Below, in pieces: positions 1 to 6,288 of a stretch of DNA of 12,065 nt; within the stretch, counting starts at the first letter, position 1; the number at the start of each line of letters is the position of its first letter. This DNA comes from Pleomorphochaeta sp964545735 (GTDB lineage Bacteria; Spirochaetota; Spirochaetia; Sphaerochaetales; Sphaerochaetaceae). The stretch lies in assembly GCA_964545735.1 (NCBI GenBank), contig CAZJGS010000081.1:1-12065 (forward strand), given 5' to 3'. The position numbers were made by a program, and so were the translations under genes. The notes under the pieces are model-generated. The model made no database searches. It was not told the DNA's origin and saw nothing but the letters and a program-made list of their open reading frames with translations.

Positions 1-610
1 TGATAGAAAAATGCGGCTTTTGCTCATTAATTATATTTTCTAATTTACTATACAAATATCTTCTATTATAAACTTTTGTTAAATCATCATGAATTAACAA
101 ATCATGTAATTGTGAATTAGCAATTTTTAATTCATTTTCAATTTCTTTATTTTTACTAACATCAAAGACTATGCCAGAAAGAAGTAAAGGTTTATCATTG
201 TCATCTGTTTTTGTTACTTTTCCTCTATCATAATACCATTTATAGCTACCATCTTTAGTTCTAATTCTATATTCAACTTCATAGGATTCCCTTTTACCTT
301 TAAGATGATCTCTCATATTATCCATTACATTATCATAATCATCCTTGTGAAGTTTTGAAGTAAAAAAGTCAAACCCAACTTCTTCTGGAACTTCGTCCAT
401 GGAATAACCTAAAGTTGTAACTTTTTTATCATTAAAATATACTTTATTACTTTGAACCAACCAGTACCATTGACCCAAATTCCCGACCCAAGGGAAATTT
501 AATAATTCATAACTATTTTTTTCTTGGACAATTTCATCAATAAATTTTTCTAATTCAGCAACCTTAGCTGATAATTGTATAATTTTCTTTCTAGTCTCAC
601 TTTGCTCCAT
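1..610 (-). CDS. PAS domain-GGDEF protein, probable diguanylate cyclase (3' part missing)
   Basis: An open frame reads leftward from an ATG at 610-608 off the left edge, giving 203 residues. A TAGGGG Shine-Dalgarno sequence (about 613-618) lies at good spacing before the start. Residues about 5-33 are charged and likely a coiled coil. Residues about 40-155 look like a PAS_3 fold: WYW near 48-50, HKDDYDNV at 88-95, then EVEYRIRTKDGSYKW at 111-125 and GIVFDVSKNKE at 146-156. A GGDEF domain begins near 165, with its typical opening DDLTKVYNRRYL at 175-186; the active-site GGDEF loop lies outside the window. No membrane segment or signal peptide is seen, so it is probably cytoplasmic. In this family the PAS domain senses a signal and GGDEF makes c-di-GMP. 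Whether the catalytic residues are intact, or an EAL domain follows, cannot be told. It is divergent to the oad operon. Confidence 0.88.
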   Translation of the reverse strand, partial: MEQSETRKKIIQLSAKVAELEKFIDEIVQEKNSYELLNFPWVGNLGQWYWLVQSNKVYFNDKKVTTLGYSMDEVPEEVGFDFFTSKLHKDDYDNVMDNMRDHLKGKRESYEVEYRIRTKDGSYKWYYDRGKVTKTDDNDKPLLLSGIVFDVSKNKEIENELKIANSQLHDLLIHDDLTKVYNRRYLYSKLENIINEQKPHFSI

Positions 611-683
611 AGTATACCCCTAATAAATTGGACATTATCACTTTCACTTAAGAAGAATTAATAAATGATATTCCCTTTCCTTT

Positions 684-721
684 ACTCGCTTTATAATAAT
701 ATTATAATTCATAAAGCGAGT
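684..721. repeat. Perfect 11-bp inverted repeat between divergent genes
   Basis: ACTCGCTTTAT at 684-694 is followed after 16 nt by its exact reverse complement ATAAAGCGAGT at 711-721. The arms contain a GC cluster (CGC/GCG) that stands out in very AT-rich surroundings. No T-run follows directly on either strand; a T6 run occurs only about ten bases after the right arm on the plus strand, so it is not a standard terminator. It lies 74 bp upstream of the PAS-GGDEF start and could be a regulator-binding site or a 5'-leader hairpin of that gene. Confidence 0.6.
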
Positions 722-1020
722 TATTAAAAGATTTTTTAAATAAATTATAAACTTAGGATTAATAAAAAAATTTACAAAAATAATAATTTTATTTTATTTG
801 TTTTCAAGATTTACTTAGATAGATAATAAAATATCTTATTGAATTATTTTTAATCTTTTTTAGCTATTTAACGATTTATTTTGAATGCTAATGCATGTTT
901 ATGTATGATATCTATGTATAACCAAATTGTCTAGGTGTTGCGATTTGTTGCATTGATTATATTCTTATTAGTAAAAAAAATAGTAGTTATTATTAGTCTA
1001 ATTTTTAAGTATATTATACC

Positions 1021-1049
1021 TTGAAACTGTGCTAACTTATCATTATTAT
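1021..1049 (+). promoter_or_regulatory. Candidate sigma-70 promoter of oadGAB
   Basis: TTGAAA at 1021-1026 and TATTAT at 1044-1049 are separated by exactly 17 bp and closely match the -35/-10 consensus. Transcription would start near 1056 and give a leader of about 50 nt before oadG. In such AT-rich DNA chance matches are common, but both boxes and the spacing fit well. Confidence 0.55.
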
Positions 1050-1108
1050 ACATACAAAGTATTTCTTTGTGAAATACAGAAATAACATACAAAAATTCAG
1101 GAGTTCGT

Positions 1109-1390
1109 ATGATTTTAATAACACAAGTAACAAATGCCGAACTTGTCACACAGCTACAGAATGGTTTCACACTCATGCTTTTAGGAATGGGAACAGTTCT
1201 TCTTTTCCTTATTGTATTAATTTTTGTAACAAAAAGCTTAAGTGCTATTGTTAAAAAAATAGAAGCTAATAGACCTCAAGTTGCTACTGCAACCGCTAAG
1301 ATATCTAGCTCAAATGCAATGCCTAACGTAAGTGCTGATGCAGAAATAGCAGCCGTAATAGCCGCAGCTGTGGCAAGATCTCGAGAATAG
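1109..1390 (+). CDS. oadG: Oxaloacetate decarboxylase gamma subunit OadG
   Basis: This small 93-residue protein has one membrane helix at about residues 20-41 (TLMLLGMGTVLLFLIVLIFV) and an Ala/Ser-rich polar stretch. It ends in a helix with DAEIAAVIAAAVARSRE at 77-93, the usual OadG C-terminal signature (E-[IL]-AAVI-AAV). The family anchors the biotin-carrying alpha subunit to the membrane beta subunit and assists complex assembly. The Klebsiella protein uses a His-rich C-terminus to bind zinc; no His cluster is visible here. AGGAG at 1099-1103 sits 5 nt before the ATG. It is first in a G-A-B operon, the order known from enterobacterial oad loci, and oadA starts 15 nt after its stop. Identification rests mainly on topology, C-terminal motif and neighbours. 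Confidence 0.9.
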   Translation: MILITQVTNAELVTQLQNGFTLMLLGMGTVLLFLIVLIFVTKSLSAIVKKIEANRPQVATATAKISSSNAMPNVSADAEIAAVIAAAVARSRE

Positions 1391-1405
1391 TAAAGGAAAA
1401 AGTTG

Positions 1406-3496
1406 ATGAAAAAGAAAGTTGATTTTATGTGTACCGCCTTTAGAGACGGTTTCCAATCAGTATACGGGGCCCGTGTATTCACAAAAGATTTTATGCCAGC
1501 TGTAGCAGCAGCTAAAGAAGCTGGAATCAATCATTTTGAAGCAGGTGGTGGAGCTCGTTTCCAATCATTGTATTTCTATAGCAATGAAGATGCTTTTGAT
1601 ATGATGGACGAGTTTAGACGTGTAGCAGGTGATGATGCCGATCTACAAACCCTATCTCGTGGTGTTAATGTAGTAGGTCTTGATTCTCAATCAAGAGATA
1701 TCATTCAATTACATGCAAAAATGTTTAAAAAACATGGTATTTCAAGAATACGTAACTTTGATGCCTTAAATGATGTTAATAACTTGATCGATAGTGGTAA
1801 AGCTATCCATGATGCAGGTCTAAAACATGAAGTATCAGTTACTATGATGAGCTTACCACCAAATACAACAGGTGCTCATGATGCTGTATTCTATGAAATG
1901 GTATTAAGACAAATTTTAGATGCCGGCATTCCTTTTGATTCAGTATGTTTCAAAGATGCCTCTGGTACATCTACCCCAAAAACAATTTTTGAAACAATCA
2001 AAAGAGCAAGAAAAATGTTAGGCAAAGATGTTAAAATTGTTATGCATAGCCATGAAACAGCTGGTGTATCAATCCAACAATATATGAGTGCAATCGAAGC
2101 TGGCGCTAACCAAGTTGACTTGTCAATGTCCCCTGTTTCTGGTGGTACTTGTCAACCTGATATCATTACAATGTGGCACGCTCTTCGTGGTACTGACTAT
2201 GATTTAGGAATTGATATCGAAAAAATTAAAAAAGCTGAGCTTGTTTTTGAAGATTGTATGAAAGATTACATTGTTCCTCCAGAAGCTACAAAAGTTAATC
2301 CAAATATTCCTTTCTTCCCACTTCCAGGTGGTGCATTAACAGCTAATACTCAAATGCTTCGTGATAATAACTTGATGGATAAATTTCCAGCTATTATGAC
2401 AGCTATGGGTGAAACAGTAGCTAAAGGTGGTTTTGGTACTTCTGTAACTCCAGTTTCTCAATTTTATTTCCAACAAGCTTTCAACAATGTTATGTATGAA
2501 CCTTGGTCAAAGATTGCTGAAGGTTATGGTAAAATGGTTCTTGGTTATTTTGGTAAAACTCCAGTTGCTCCAGATCCAGAAGTTGTAAAAATTGCACAAG
2601 AGCAATTAGGCCTAGCTCCTACAACAGAATTAGTTGTAGATATTAATGATGCAGATCCTACTAAAGGTCGTGACGTAGCCATTAAATTATTAGAAGCTCA
2701 AAATCTAGAAACTACTGAAGAAAACATCTTTATTGCTTCTGCTTGTAAAGATAAGGGTATTTTATTCTTAACTGGCAAATCAAAAGTAAACGGTGTTAGA
2801 AAAATTGATAAAGAAGCTCTTGCAGCTAAAAAGAAAGGTGAATACACAGTTACTGTTAACGGTAAAGCATATGGTGTTAAACTTGGAAGTAGTGATGCAA
2901 AAGTTAATGGTGTTTCTTACCCTCTTTCTGTTGAAAGTGGAATTGATCAAGCAGCTATTGCAAAAGCAGCTCCAGCTGCTAGTGTAGCAAGTGTTTCAAC
3001 TCAAAGTGTTGAAGTATGTGCTCCAATGCCTGGTTTGATTTTAAAAACCAATATTAAAGTTGGCGATACTGTAAAGAAAAATGAATGTATCTTAGTTATG
3101 GAAGCAATGAAAATGGAAAATGAAGTTTTCTCTCCATGTGATGGTACAATTACTGCAATAAAAGTTGAAAACGGAGACCAATGCCAAGCTGACGATGTTC
3201 TTGTAATTATCGGTGGTACAGCAGCTCCTACTCAAAGTGCAAATGCACCTGCAGCAGCACAAGCTGCTCCAACTAGCACTGGTGGAGAAACAATTGTTGC
3301 TCCAATGCCTGGCTTAGTATTACGTATTAATGTAAAACAAGGCGAAGCTGTAAAGAAAAACCAATGCGTTATGATTATGGAAGCTATGAAAATGGAAAAT
3401 GAAATTTTCTCTCCATGTGATGGTGTAGTAAACAAAGTGTGTGTTAATCAGGGTGACCAGCTTAATGCAGATGATGAATTGATAGTTATTGGCTAA
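1406..3496 (+). CDS. oadA: Oxaloacetate decarboxylase alpha subunit with two biotin-carrier domains
   Basis: This 696-residue cytoplasmic subunit transfers the carboxyl group of oxaloacetate to biotin, releasing pyruvate. Residues about 5-265 form the pyruvate-carboxylase/5S-type carboxyltransferase barrel: R13-D14, K183 in CFKDASGT, and the metal histidines H214 and H216 in HSHETAG. Residues about 285-475 are the conserved PYC/OADA domain (GYGKMVLGYFGKTP at 373-386). A short linker domain (about 479-510, VTVNGKAYGVKL) and an Ala/Ser-rich hinge follow. Two biotinyl domains then occur in tandem, 535-603 and 628-696, each with APMPGL and MEAMKMENE; biotin sites are K569 and K662. OadA normally has about 590-600 residues and one such domain. 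The ATG at 1406 is preferred over the in-frame TTG at 1403, because AGGA at 1394-1397 gives better spacing. A methylmalonyl- or glutaconyl-CoA decarboxylase is less likely, as those use a 12S-type carboxyltransferase. Confidence 0.95.
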   Translation: MKKKVDFMCTAFRDGFQSVYGARVFTKDFMPAVAAAKEAGINHFEAGGGARFQSLYFYSNEDAFDMMDEFRRVAGDDADLQTLSRGVNVVGLDSQSRDIIQLHAKMFKKHGISRIRNFDALNDVNNLIDSGKAIHDAGLKHEVSVTMMSLPPNTTGAHDAVFYEMVLRQILDAGIPFDSVCFKDASGTSTPKTIFETIKRARKMLGKDVKIVMHSHETAGVSIQQYMSAIEAGANQVDLSMSPVSGGTCQPDIITMWHALRGTDYDLGIDIEKIKKAELVFEDCMKDYIVPPEATKVNPNIPFFPLPGGALTANTQMLRDNNLMDKFPAIMTAMGETVAKGGFGTSVTPVSQFYFQQAFNNVMYEPWSKIAEGYGKMVLGYFGKTPVAPDPEVVKIAQEQLGLAPTTELVVDINDADPTKGRDVAIKLLEAQNLETTEENIFIASACKDKGILFLTGKSKVNGVRKIDKEALAAKKKGEYTVTVNGKAYGVKLGSSDAKVNGVSYPLSVESGIDQAAIAKAAPAASVASVSTQSVEVCAPMPGLILKTNIKVGDTVKKNECILVMEAMKMENEVFSPCDGTITAIKVENGDQCQADDVLVIIGGTAAPTQSANAPAAAQAAPTSTGGETIVAPMPGLVLRINVKQGEAVKKNQCVMIMEAMKMENEIFSPCDGVVNKVCVNQGDQLNADDELIVIG
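3008..3493 (+). repeat. Tandem duplicated biotinyl domains within oadA
   Basis: Two copies with a period of 93 residues (279 nt): copy 1 at 3008-3214 and copy 2 at 3287-3493, separated by an Ala/Pro/Thr-rich linker (residues 604-627). A hand alignment finds about 40 identities in 69 positions. Around the biotin lysines, 3098-3145 and 3377-3424 differ at only 2 of 48 bases. Both copies keep the MKM biotinylation motif and the upstream APMPGL turn, so both look able to carry biotin. Confidence 0.95.
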
Positions 3497-3511
3497 GGAG
3501 AAAAATTAGAT

Positions 3512-4714
3512 ATGATTGGACAAGCATTTTCCCAATTATGGCAAACGACCGGTATTGTTGGTTTCCTAGGACTAGCCGGTAGCGAATTTGGCCTTGGCAA
3601 CTTAGCAATGATATTAATCGGTTTAGGATTATTATTTCTTGCGATTAACAAGGGCTTCGAACCATTACTTTTAGTACCAATCGGATTCGGTTGTATTTTA
3701 AGTAATATACCTCTAGCTTACATTGCAGGAATTGATCCTAACAATGGCGGAGTTGGATTTATTAAAATATTATTTGATAGTGGTCTTTCAACTGGTTTAT
3801 TCCCAATCCTCATATTCATGGGTGTTGGTGCAATGACTGACTTTGGACCTCTTATTGCAAACCCTAAAACTTTAATTTTAGGTGCTGCAGCTCAATTTGG
3901 TATTTTCATAGCTTTACTTGGAGCTTTGGCTCTTTCCTTTGTTCCTGGTATTTCATTTGATTTACATGCAGCAGCTTCAATTGGAATTATCGGTGGTGCT
4001 GATGGACCTACAGCTATTTACGTAACTAGTAGATTAAAACCTGAATTATTGGGCTCAATCGCAGTAGCGGCGTATTCTTATATGGCTTTGGTTCCTATTA
4101 TTCAACCACCTATTATGAGATTATTAACTACAGAAAGTGAAAGAAAGATCAAAATGAAACAGTTAAGACCTGTTTCAAAAATTGAAAAGATCATATTCCC
4201 AATTGCTGTATTATTAGTTTGTGCTCTACTTCTTCCATCTGCAACTCCTTTATTAGGTTCCCTTATGTTTGGTAACTTGGCTAAAGAATGTGGTGTAGTT
4301 AATAGATTAAGTGACACTATGCAAAACGCTTTAATGAATATTGTAACAATATTCTTAGGTTTAGCTGTTGGTTCCAAAATGGAAGCTTCTCACTTCTTAA
4401 ACTTAAATACTTTAGGTATTTTAGTATTAGGTATGATTGCATTCTCTTTTGGTACTGGAACTGGTTTAATAATTGCTAAAATAATGAACAAGTTTGATAA
4501 AAATAATCCTGTTAACCCTCTTATTGGTGCTGCTGGTGTTTCAGCTGTACCAATGGCTGCACGTGTAGCAAGTAAAGTTGGTCAAGAATCTGACCCACAT
4601 AACTTCTTATTAATGCATGCTATGGGACCTAACGTAGCTGGAGTTTTAGGCTCTGCAGTAGCAGCTGGTGTTTTACTTGCTGTTGTTCCAACTATGGAAG
4701 TTCTACCTTTATAA
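3512..4714 (+). CDS. oadB: Oxaloacetate decarboxylase beta subunit, sodium pump OadB
   Basis: This 400-residue, highly hydrophobic protein has roughly nine to eleven membrane segments. It decarboxylates carboxybiotin delivered by OadA and couples this to Na+ export. Diagnostic motifs are GGADGPTAIY at 161-170, with D164 matching the essential Asp203 of the Klebsiella protein, and Y190 matching Tyr229. In NPLIGAAGVSAVPMAAR (335-351), N335, G339, S344 and R351 match Asn373, Gly377, Ser382 and Arg389, so the sodium and proton pathway looks complete. Residue correspondences are from memory of the Klebsiella literature and hand alignment; the constant offset of 38-39 supports them. AAGGAG at 3495-3500 overlaps the oadA stop codon and lies 11 nt before the ATG, so the two genes are tightly linked. 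A terminator follows the stop within about 25 bp. Confidence 0.96.
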   Translation: MIGQAFSQLWQTTGIVGFLGLAGSEFGLGNLAMILIGLGLLFLAINKGFEPLLLVPIGFGCILSNIPLAYIAGIDPNNGGVGFIKILFDSGLSTGLFPILIFMGVGAMTDFGPLIANPKTLILGAAAQFGIFIALLGALALSFVPGISFDLHAAASIGIIGGADGPTAIYVTSRLKPELLGSIAVAAYSYMALVPIIQPPIMRLLTTESERKIKMKQLRPVSKIEKIIFPIAVLLVCALLLPSATPLLGSLMFGNLAKECGVVNRLSDTMQNALMNIVTIFLGLAVGSKMEASHFLNLNTLGILVLGMIAFSFGTGTGLIIAKIMNKFDKNNPVNPLIGAAGVSAVPMAARVASKVGQESDPHNFLLMHAMGPNVAGVLGSAVAAGVLLAVVPTMEVLPL

Positions 4715-4736
4715 GAGATATTTACTTATTATTGAT

Positions 4737-4767
4737 AATTCCTACTATTTTTAGTAGGGATTTTTTA
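4737..4767 (+). terminator. Rho-independent terminator of the oad operon
   Basis: CCTACTA (4741-4747) and TAGTAGG (4752-4758) form a 7-bp stem around a TTTT loop, extendable by AATT/GATT pairs, with a run of six T starting at 4761. It lies 23 bp after the oadB stop and separates the operon from the next gene. Confidence 0.88.
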
Positions 4768-4771
4768 TTTC

Positions 4772-4800
4772 TTGTCACTTTTTTTGCTTATTTATGTTAT
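4772..4800 (+). promoter_or_regulatory. Candidate promoter of the SIMPL-domain gene
   Basis: TTGTCA at 4772-4777 and TGTTAT at 4795-4800 have 17-bp spacing. An overlapping TATGTT at 4793-4798 would give 15 bp. The pair lies directly after the oad terminator and about 35-60 bp before the start codon, where a promoter is expected. Confidence 0.4.
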
Positions 4801-4835
4801 CTTATTTGTATCAATATTTTAAGGAGTTATTCTTG

Positions 4836-5552
4836 ATGAAGAAAAACATTACTTTAATTATTACTTTAATATTTGTATCCCTACTACTAACCTCTTGTTT
4901 GAGTTCAGCAGATATGGATAAAAGTGAGAAAACAATATCTGTTTCAGCCAAAGGTGGAGTAACACTGAGTCCTGACATTGCTACTTTTAGAGTAGAAGCT
5001 AATGAAACTAGAAAAACAACAAGTGAAGCATTAAATGCCGTTAATAAAAATATGGCAATAGTACTTCAAATTTTAAACACCTACAAAATTGCAGACAAAG
5101 ATATTGCAACCAATTCACTTAACTTAAGCCCTCAATATGATTGGGAAGATGGCAAAAGACTCTTAACTGGTCAGAATGCTAGCCAAAGTCTTAGTGTGAA
5201 ATTAAGAAACATTAATGACCTTGGTAAAATAGTAGATGAAATTAGTAAAATCACAAATATTAATTTGTATTCTATTAATTTTGACAAGGAAGACAAAACT
5301 GAAGCTTATGAAGAAGCTAGAATACTTGCTGTTAAAAACGCAATCAAAAAAGCCTCTACACTTGCAATTGCTGCTAATATGGAACTTGGCGACCCTATCA
5401 CTATAAATGAAGGCTCAAGTCCTTATATATCATATGATAGAGGCAATTCCACTAAAATGATGGTAAGCGAAGCTGCTTCCTATTCTACACAAACACCAAG
5501 TGGAGAATTAACAATAACAAGTGATGTTAGTATTACATTCTTAATGAAATAA
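4836..5552 (+). CDS. SIMPL-domain (DUF541) lipoprotein
   Basis: The 238-residue product starts with a bacterial lipoprotein signal: MKK, a hydrophobic core and the lipobox LLTSC with C21 as the lipidation site, so the protein should be anchored to a membrane facing the periplasm. The rest matches the SIMPL/DUF541 fold. It has KTISVSAKGGVTLSPDIATF after residue 30, the DKDIATNSLNLSPQY segment near residues 88-102, a central EAYEEARILAVKNAIKKA helix, and a final SVTFL-like strand (SDVSITFLMK). The family is widespread (BP26/OMP28, YggE-like) and linked loosely to oxidative stress or envelope functions, with no firm biochemical role. ATG 4836 is chosen over an in-frame ATG at 4794 because AAGGAG at 4821-4826 precedes it and the signal peptide then starts properly. 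It is a single gene flanked by terminators on both sides. Confidence 0.88.
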   Translation: MKKNITLIITLIFVSLLLTSCLSSADMDKSEKTISVSAKGGVTLSPDIATFRVEANETRKTTSEALNAVNKNMAIVLQILNTYKIADKDIATNSLNLSPQYDWEDGKRLLTGQNASQSLSVKLRNINDLGKIVDEISKITNINLYSINFDKEDKTEAYEEARILAVKNAIKKASTLAIAANMELGDPITINEGSSPYISYDRGNSTKMMVSEAASYSTQTPSGELTITSDVSITFLMK

Positions 5553-5560
5553 CAATAATA

Positions 5561-5583
5561 AGGGCCTTCGGGTCCTTTTTTTT
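5561..5583 (+). terminator. Rho-independent terminator with UUCG tetraloop
   Basis: AGGGCC (5561-5566) pairs with GGTCCT (5571-5576), including one G-T pair, around a TTCG loop closed by C-G, the especially stable C(UUCG)G arrangement. A run of eight T follows (5576-5583). It ends transcription of the SIMPL-domain gene 8 bp after its stop codon. Confidence 0.93.
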
Positions 5584-5586
5584 ATG

Positions 5587-5615
5587 TCGACTAATAACGA
5601 CTTTTTAATTATACT
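5587..5615 (+). promoter_or_regulatory. Candidate promoter for a leaderless phosphatase mRNA
   Basis: TCGACT at 5587-5592 (four of six -35 matches) and TATACT at 5610-5615 (five of six -10 matches) are spaced by 17 bp. Transcription would begin at about 5621-5623, at the start codon at 5623. The upstream terminator makes a promoter in this 39-bp gap likely. Confidence 0.45.
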
Positions 5616-5622
5616 TTTGAAT

Positions 5623-6162
5623 ATGAAAATATATACAACAAGACATGGTCAAACAGATTTCAACAACCAAAGAAAAGTATGTGGCTTAAGTGATATTGAG
5701 TTAAATAGCATTGGAGAGAATCAAGCACAAATCCTTAAACAAAGTATAATTGATAAACAATTAAAATTTGATTATATTTTTGTCTCTCCTCTAAAAAGAG
5801 CAAGAGCTACTGCTAAGCCTATTGAAGAAGTGTTAAATATAAAAGCAATTACAGACAAAAGATTAGTAGAATTCAATTTTGGAGACAATGAGGCTTGTGA
5901 TTTTGATGATCCTCAATTTAGACTTACGAGAAATGATCCTTTTAAATACTTTAATAATGGGGAGTCCATGGTTAAAGCAGCAGCTAGAGTTTATAGCTTT
6001 TTAGATGAATTATTAGAAAAATATGATAAAAATTCCACTCTTTTAATAGTCAGTCATTCTACAACTTCAAAGCTAATTAATTCATATTTTGTATCTCAAA
6101 GTCTAGAAGAATTTAATACCTTCAAAGTAAACAATTGTCAGCTATTAAAATATCAAATATAA
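5623..6162 (+). CDS. Histidine phosphatase (phosphoglycerate mutase-like) family protein
   Basis: The 179-residue product begins MKIYTTRHGQTDFN, the N-terminal RHG motif of the histidine phosphatase superfamily. R7 and H8 are the phosphate-binding and phosphorylated residues. SPLKRARATA (55-64) supplies the second arginine (R59), E83 in LVEFNFG is the likely acid, and H145 in IVSHS is the second catalytic histidine. Length fits small cytoplasmic members such as CobC- or GpmB-like phosphatases; the substrate cannot be told from sequence. An upstream in-frame ATG at 5584 abuts the T-run of the preceding terminator and would add 13 residues before the beta-strand carrying RHG, so 5623 is preferred. 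Neither start has a Shine-Dalgarno sequence. It sits alone between the SIMPL-domain gene and the transporter operon, with no evident functional link to either. Confidence 0.87.
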   Translation: MKIYTTRHGQTDFNNQRKVCGLSDIELNSIGENQAQILKQSIIDKQLKFDYIFVSPLKRARATAKPIEEVLNIKAITDKRLVEFNFGDNEACDFDDPQFRLTRNDPFKYFNNGESMVKAAARVYSFLDELLEKYDKNSTLLIVSHSTTSKLINSYFVSQSLEEFNTFKVNNCQLLKYQI

Positions 6163-6178
6163 AATATAAAATACAAAC

Positions 6179-6239
6179 CTAACGTCATTAATAGAGCGTT
6201 AGATAAAATATTCCTATTATAGGTATATTTTTATCTAAC
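6179..6239. repeat. Long dyad / hairpin with an alternative pairing, before the transporter operon
   Basis: Positions 6198-6216 pair with 6220-6239 to give about 18 base pairs, broken by one bulge (T6228) and one T-T mismatch (6212/6224), with a 3-nt loop; the tip CCTATTATAGG is itself a palindrome. The left foot GTTAG can also pair as CGTTAG (6197-6202) with CTAACG (6179-6184), which would exclude the long hairpin. It begins 17 bp after the phosphatase stop and ends just before the -35 box of the candidate operon promoter. It may act as a terminator for the upstream gene, with a T5 run inside the right arm, or as a protein-binding site. Confidence 0.65.
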
Positions 6240-6242
6240 CGC

Positions 6243-6271
6243 TTGCAAGTTCTTATTACAATTCATATGTT
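6243..6271 (+). promoter_or_regulatory. Candidate promoter of the BMP-type transporter operon
   Basis: TTGCAA at 6243-6248 and TATGTT at 6266-6271 are 17 bp apart. The -35 box lies inside the 8-bp palindrome CTTGCAAG (6242-6249) and immediately follows the long dyad, a layout expected of a controlled promoter. The predicted start (about 6278) leaves only a very short leader before the GGAGG at 6279-6283, which makes this call uncertain. Confidence 0.35.
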
Positions 6272-6288
6272 TTTTTATGGAGGATATA

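Larger units (their letters stand above)
611..1108. other. Divergent AT-rich intergenic region (498 bp)
   Basis: No convincing gene is present. A minus-strand open frame at 931-1176 overlaps oadG and has no family-like composition, so it was discarded. The region separates the divergent PAS-GGDEF and oadG genes and should hold both promoters. It contains a perfect 11-bp inverted repeat at 684-721, long A and T runs (about 720-870), a cluster of short direct repeats at 886-957, and the oadG promoter at 1021-1049. For the minus-strand gene only a weak -10-like GATAAT (complement of 634-639) was found, without a recognisable -35 box. Confidence 0.7.

Noticed and set aside
931..1176. Minus-strand 81-codon open frame upstream of and overlapping oadG
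   Set aside because: It overlaps the start of oadG and its promoter, has no convincing ribosome-binding site, and its residues resemble a translated AT-rich spacer rather than a protein family.
1403..1405. TTG as the oadA start codon
   Set aside because: The ATG three bases downstream has better spacing from AGGA and gives the expected MKKKVDF start; a TTG start adds only one residue.
1276..1530. Minus-strand open frame across the oadG-oadA junction
   Set aside because: It is antisense to two well-identified genes, and its Ala-rich composition mirrors the coding strand.
4102..4377. Minus-strand open frame inside oadB, and similar frames at 3232-3435, 8270-8461, 8555-8749 and 9779-10105
   Set aside because: All are antisense to confidently assigned genes, with no ribosome-binding sites and no recognisable domains.
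4794..4835. Upstream ATG extending the SIMPL-domain protein by 14 residues
   Set aside because: It lies in the promoter region, has no Shine-Dalgarno sequence, and would put a non-signal segment in front of a clear lipoprotein signal peptide.
5584..5622. Upstream ATG extending the histidine phosphatase by 13 residues
   Set aside because: It directly follows the terminator T-run and has no Shine-Dalgarno sequence, and the RHG-bearing strand of this family normally starts within the first ten residues.
6179..6288. Purine or preQ1 riboswitch controlling the transporter operon
   Set aside because: A purine switch would need the conserved loop and junction words (such as TTTCTACC), and preQ1 its C-rich loop and A-rich tail; none are present. 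Only competing hairpins were kept as an observation.
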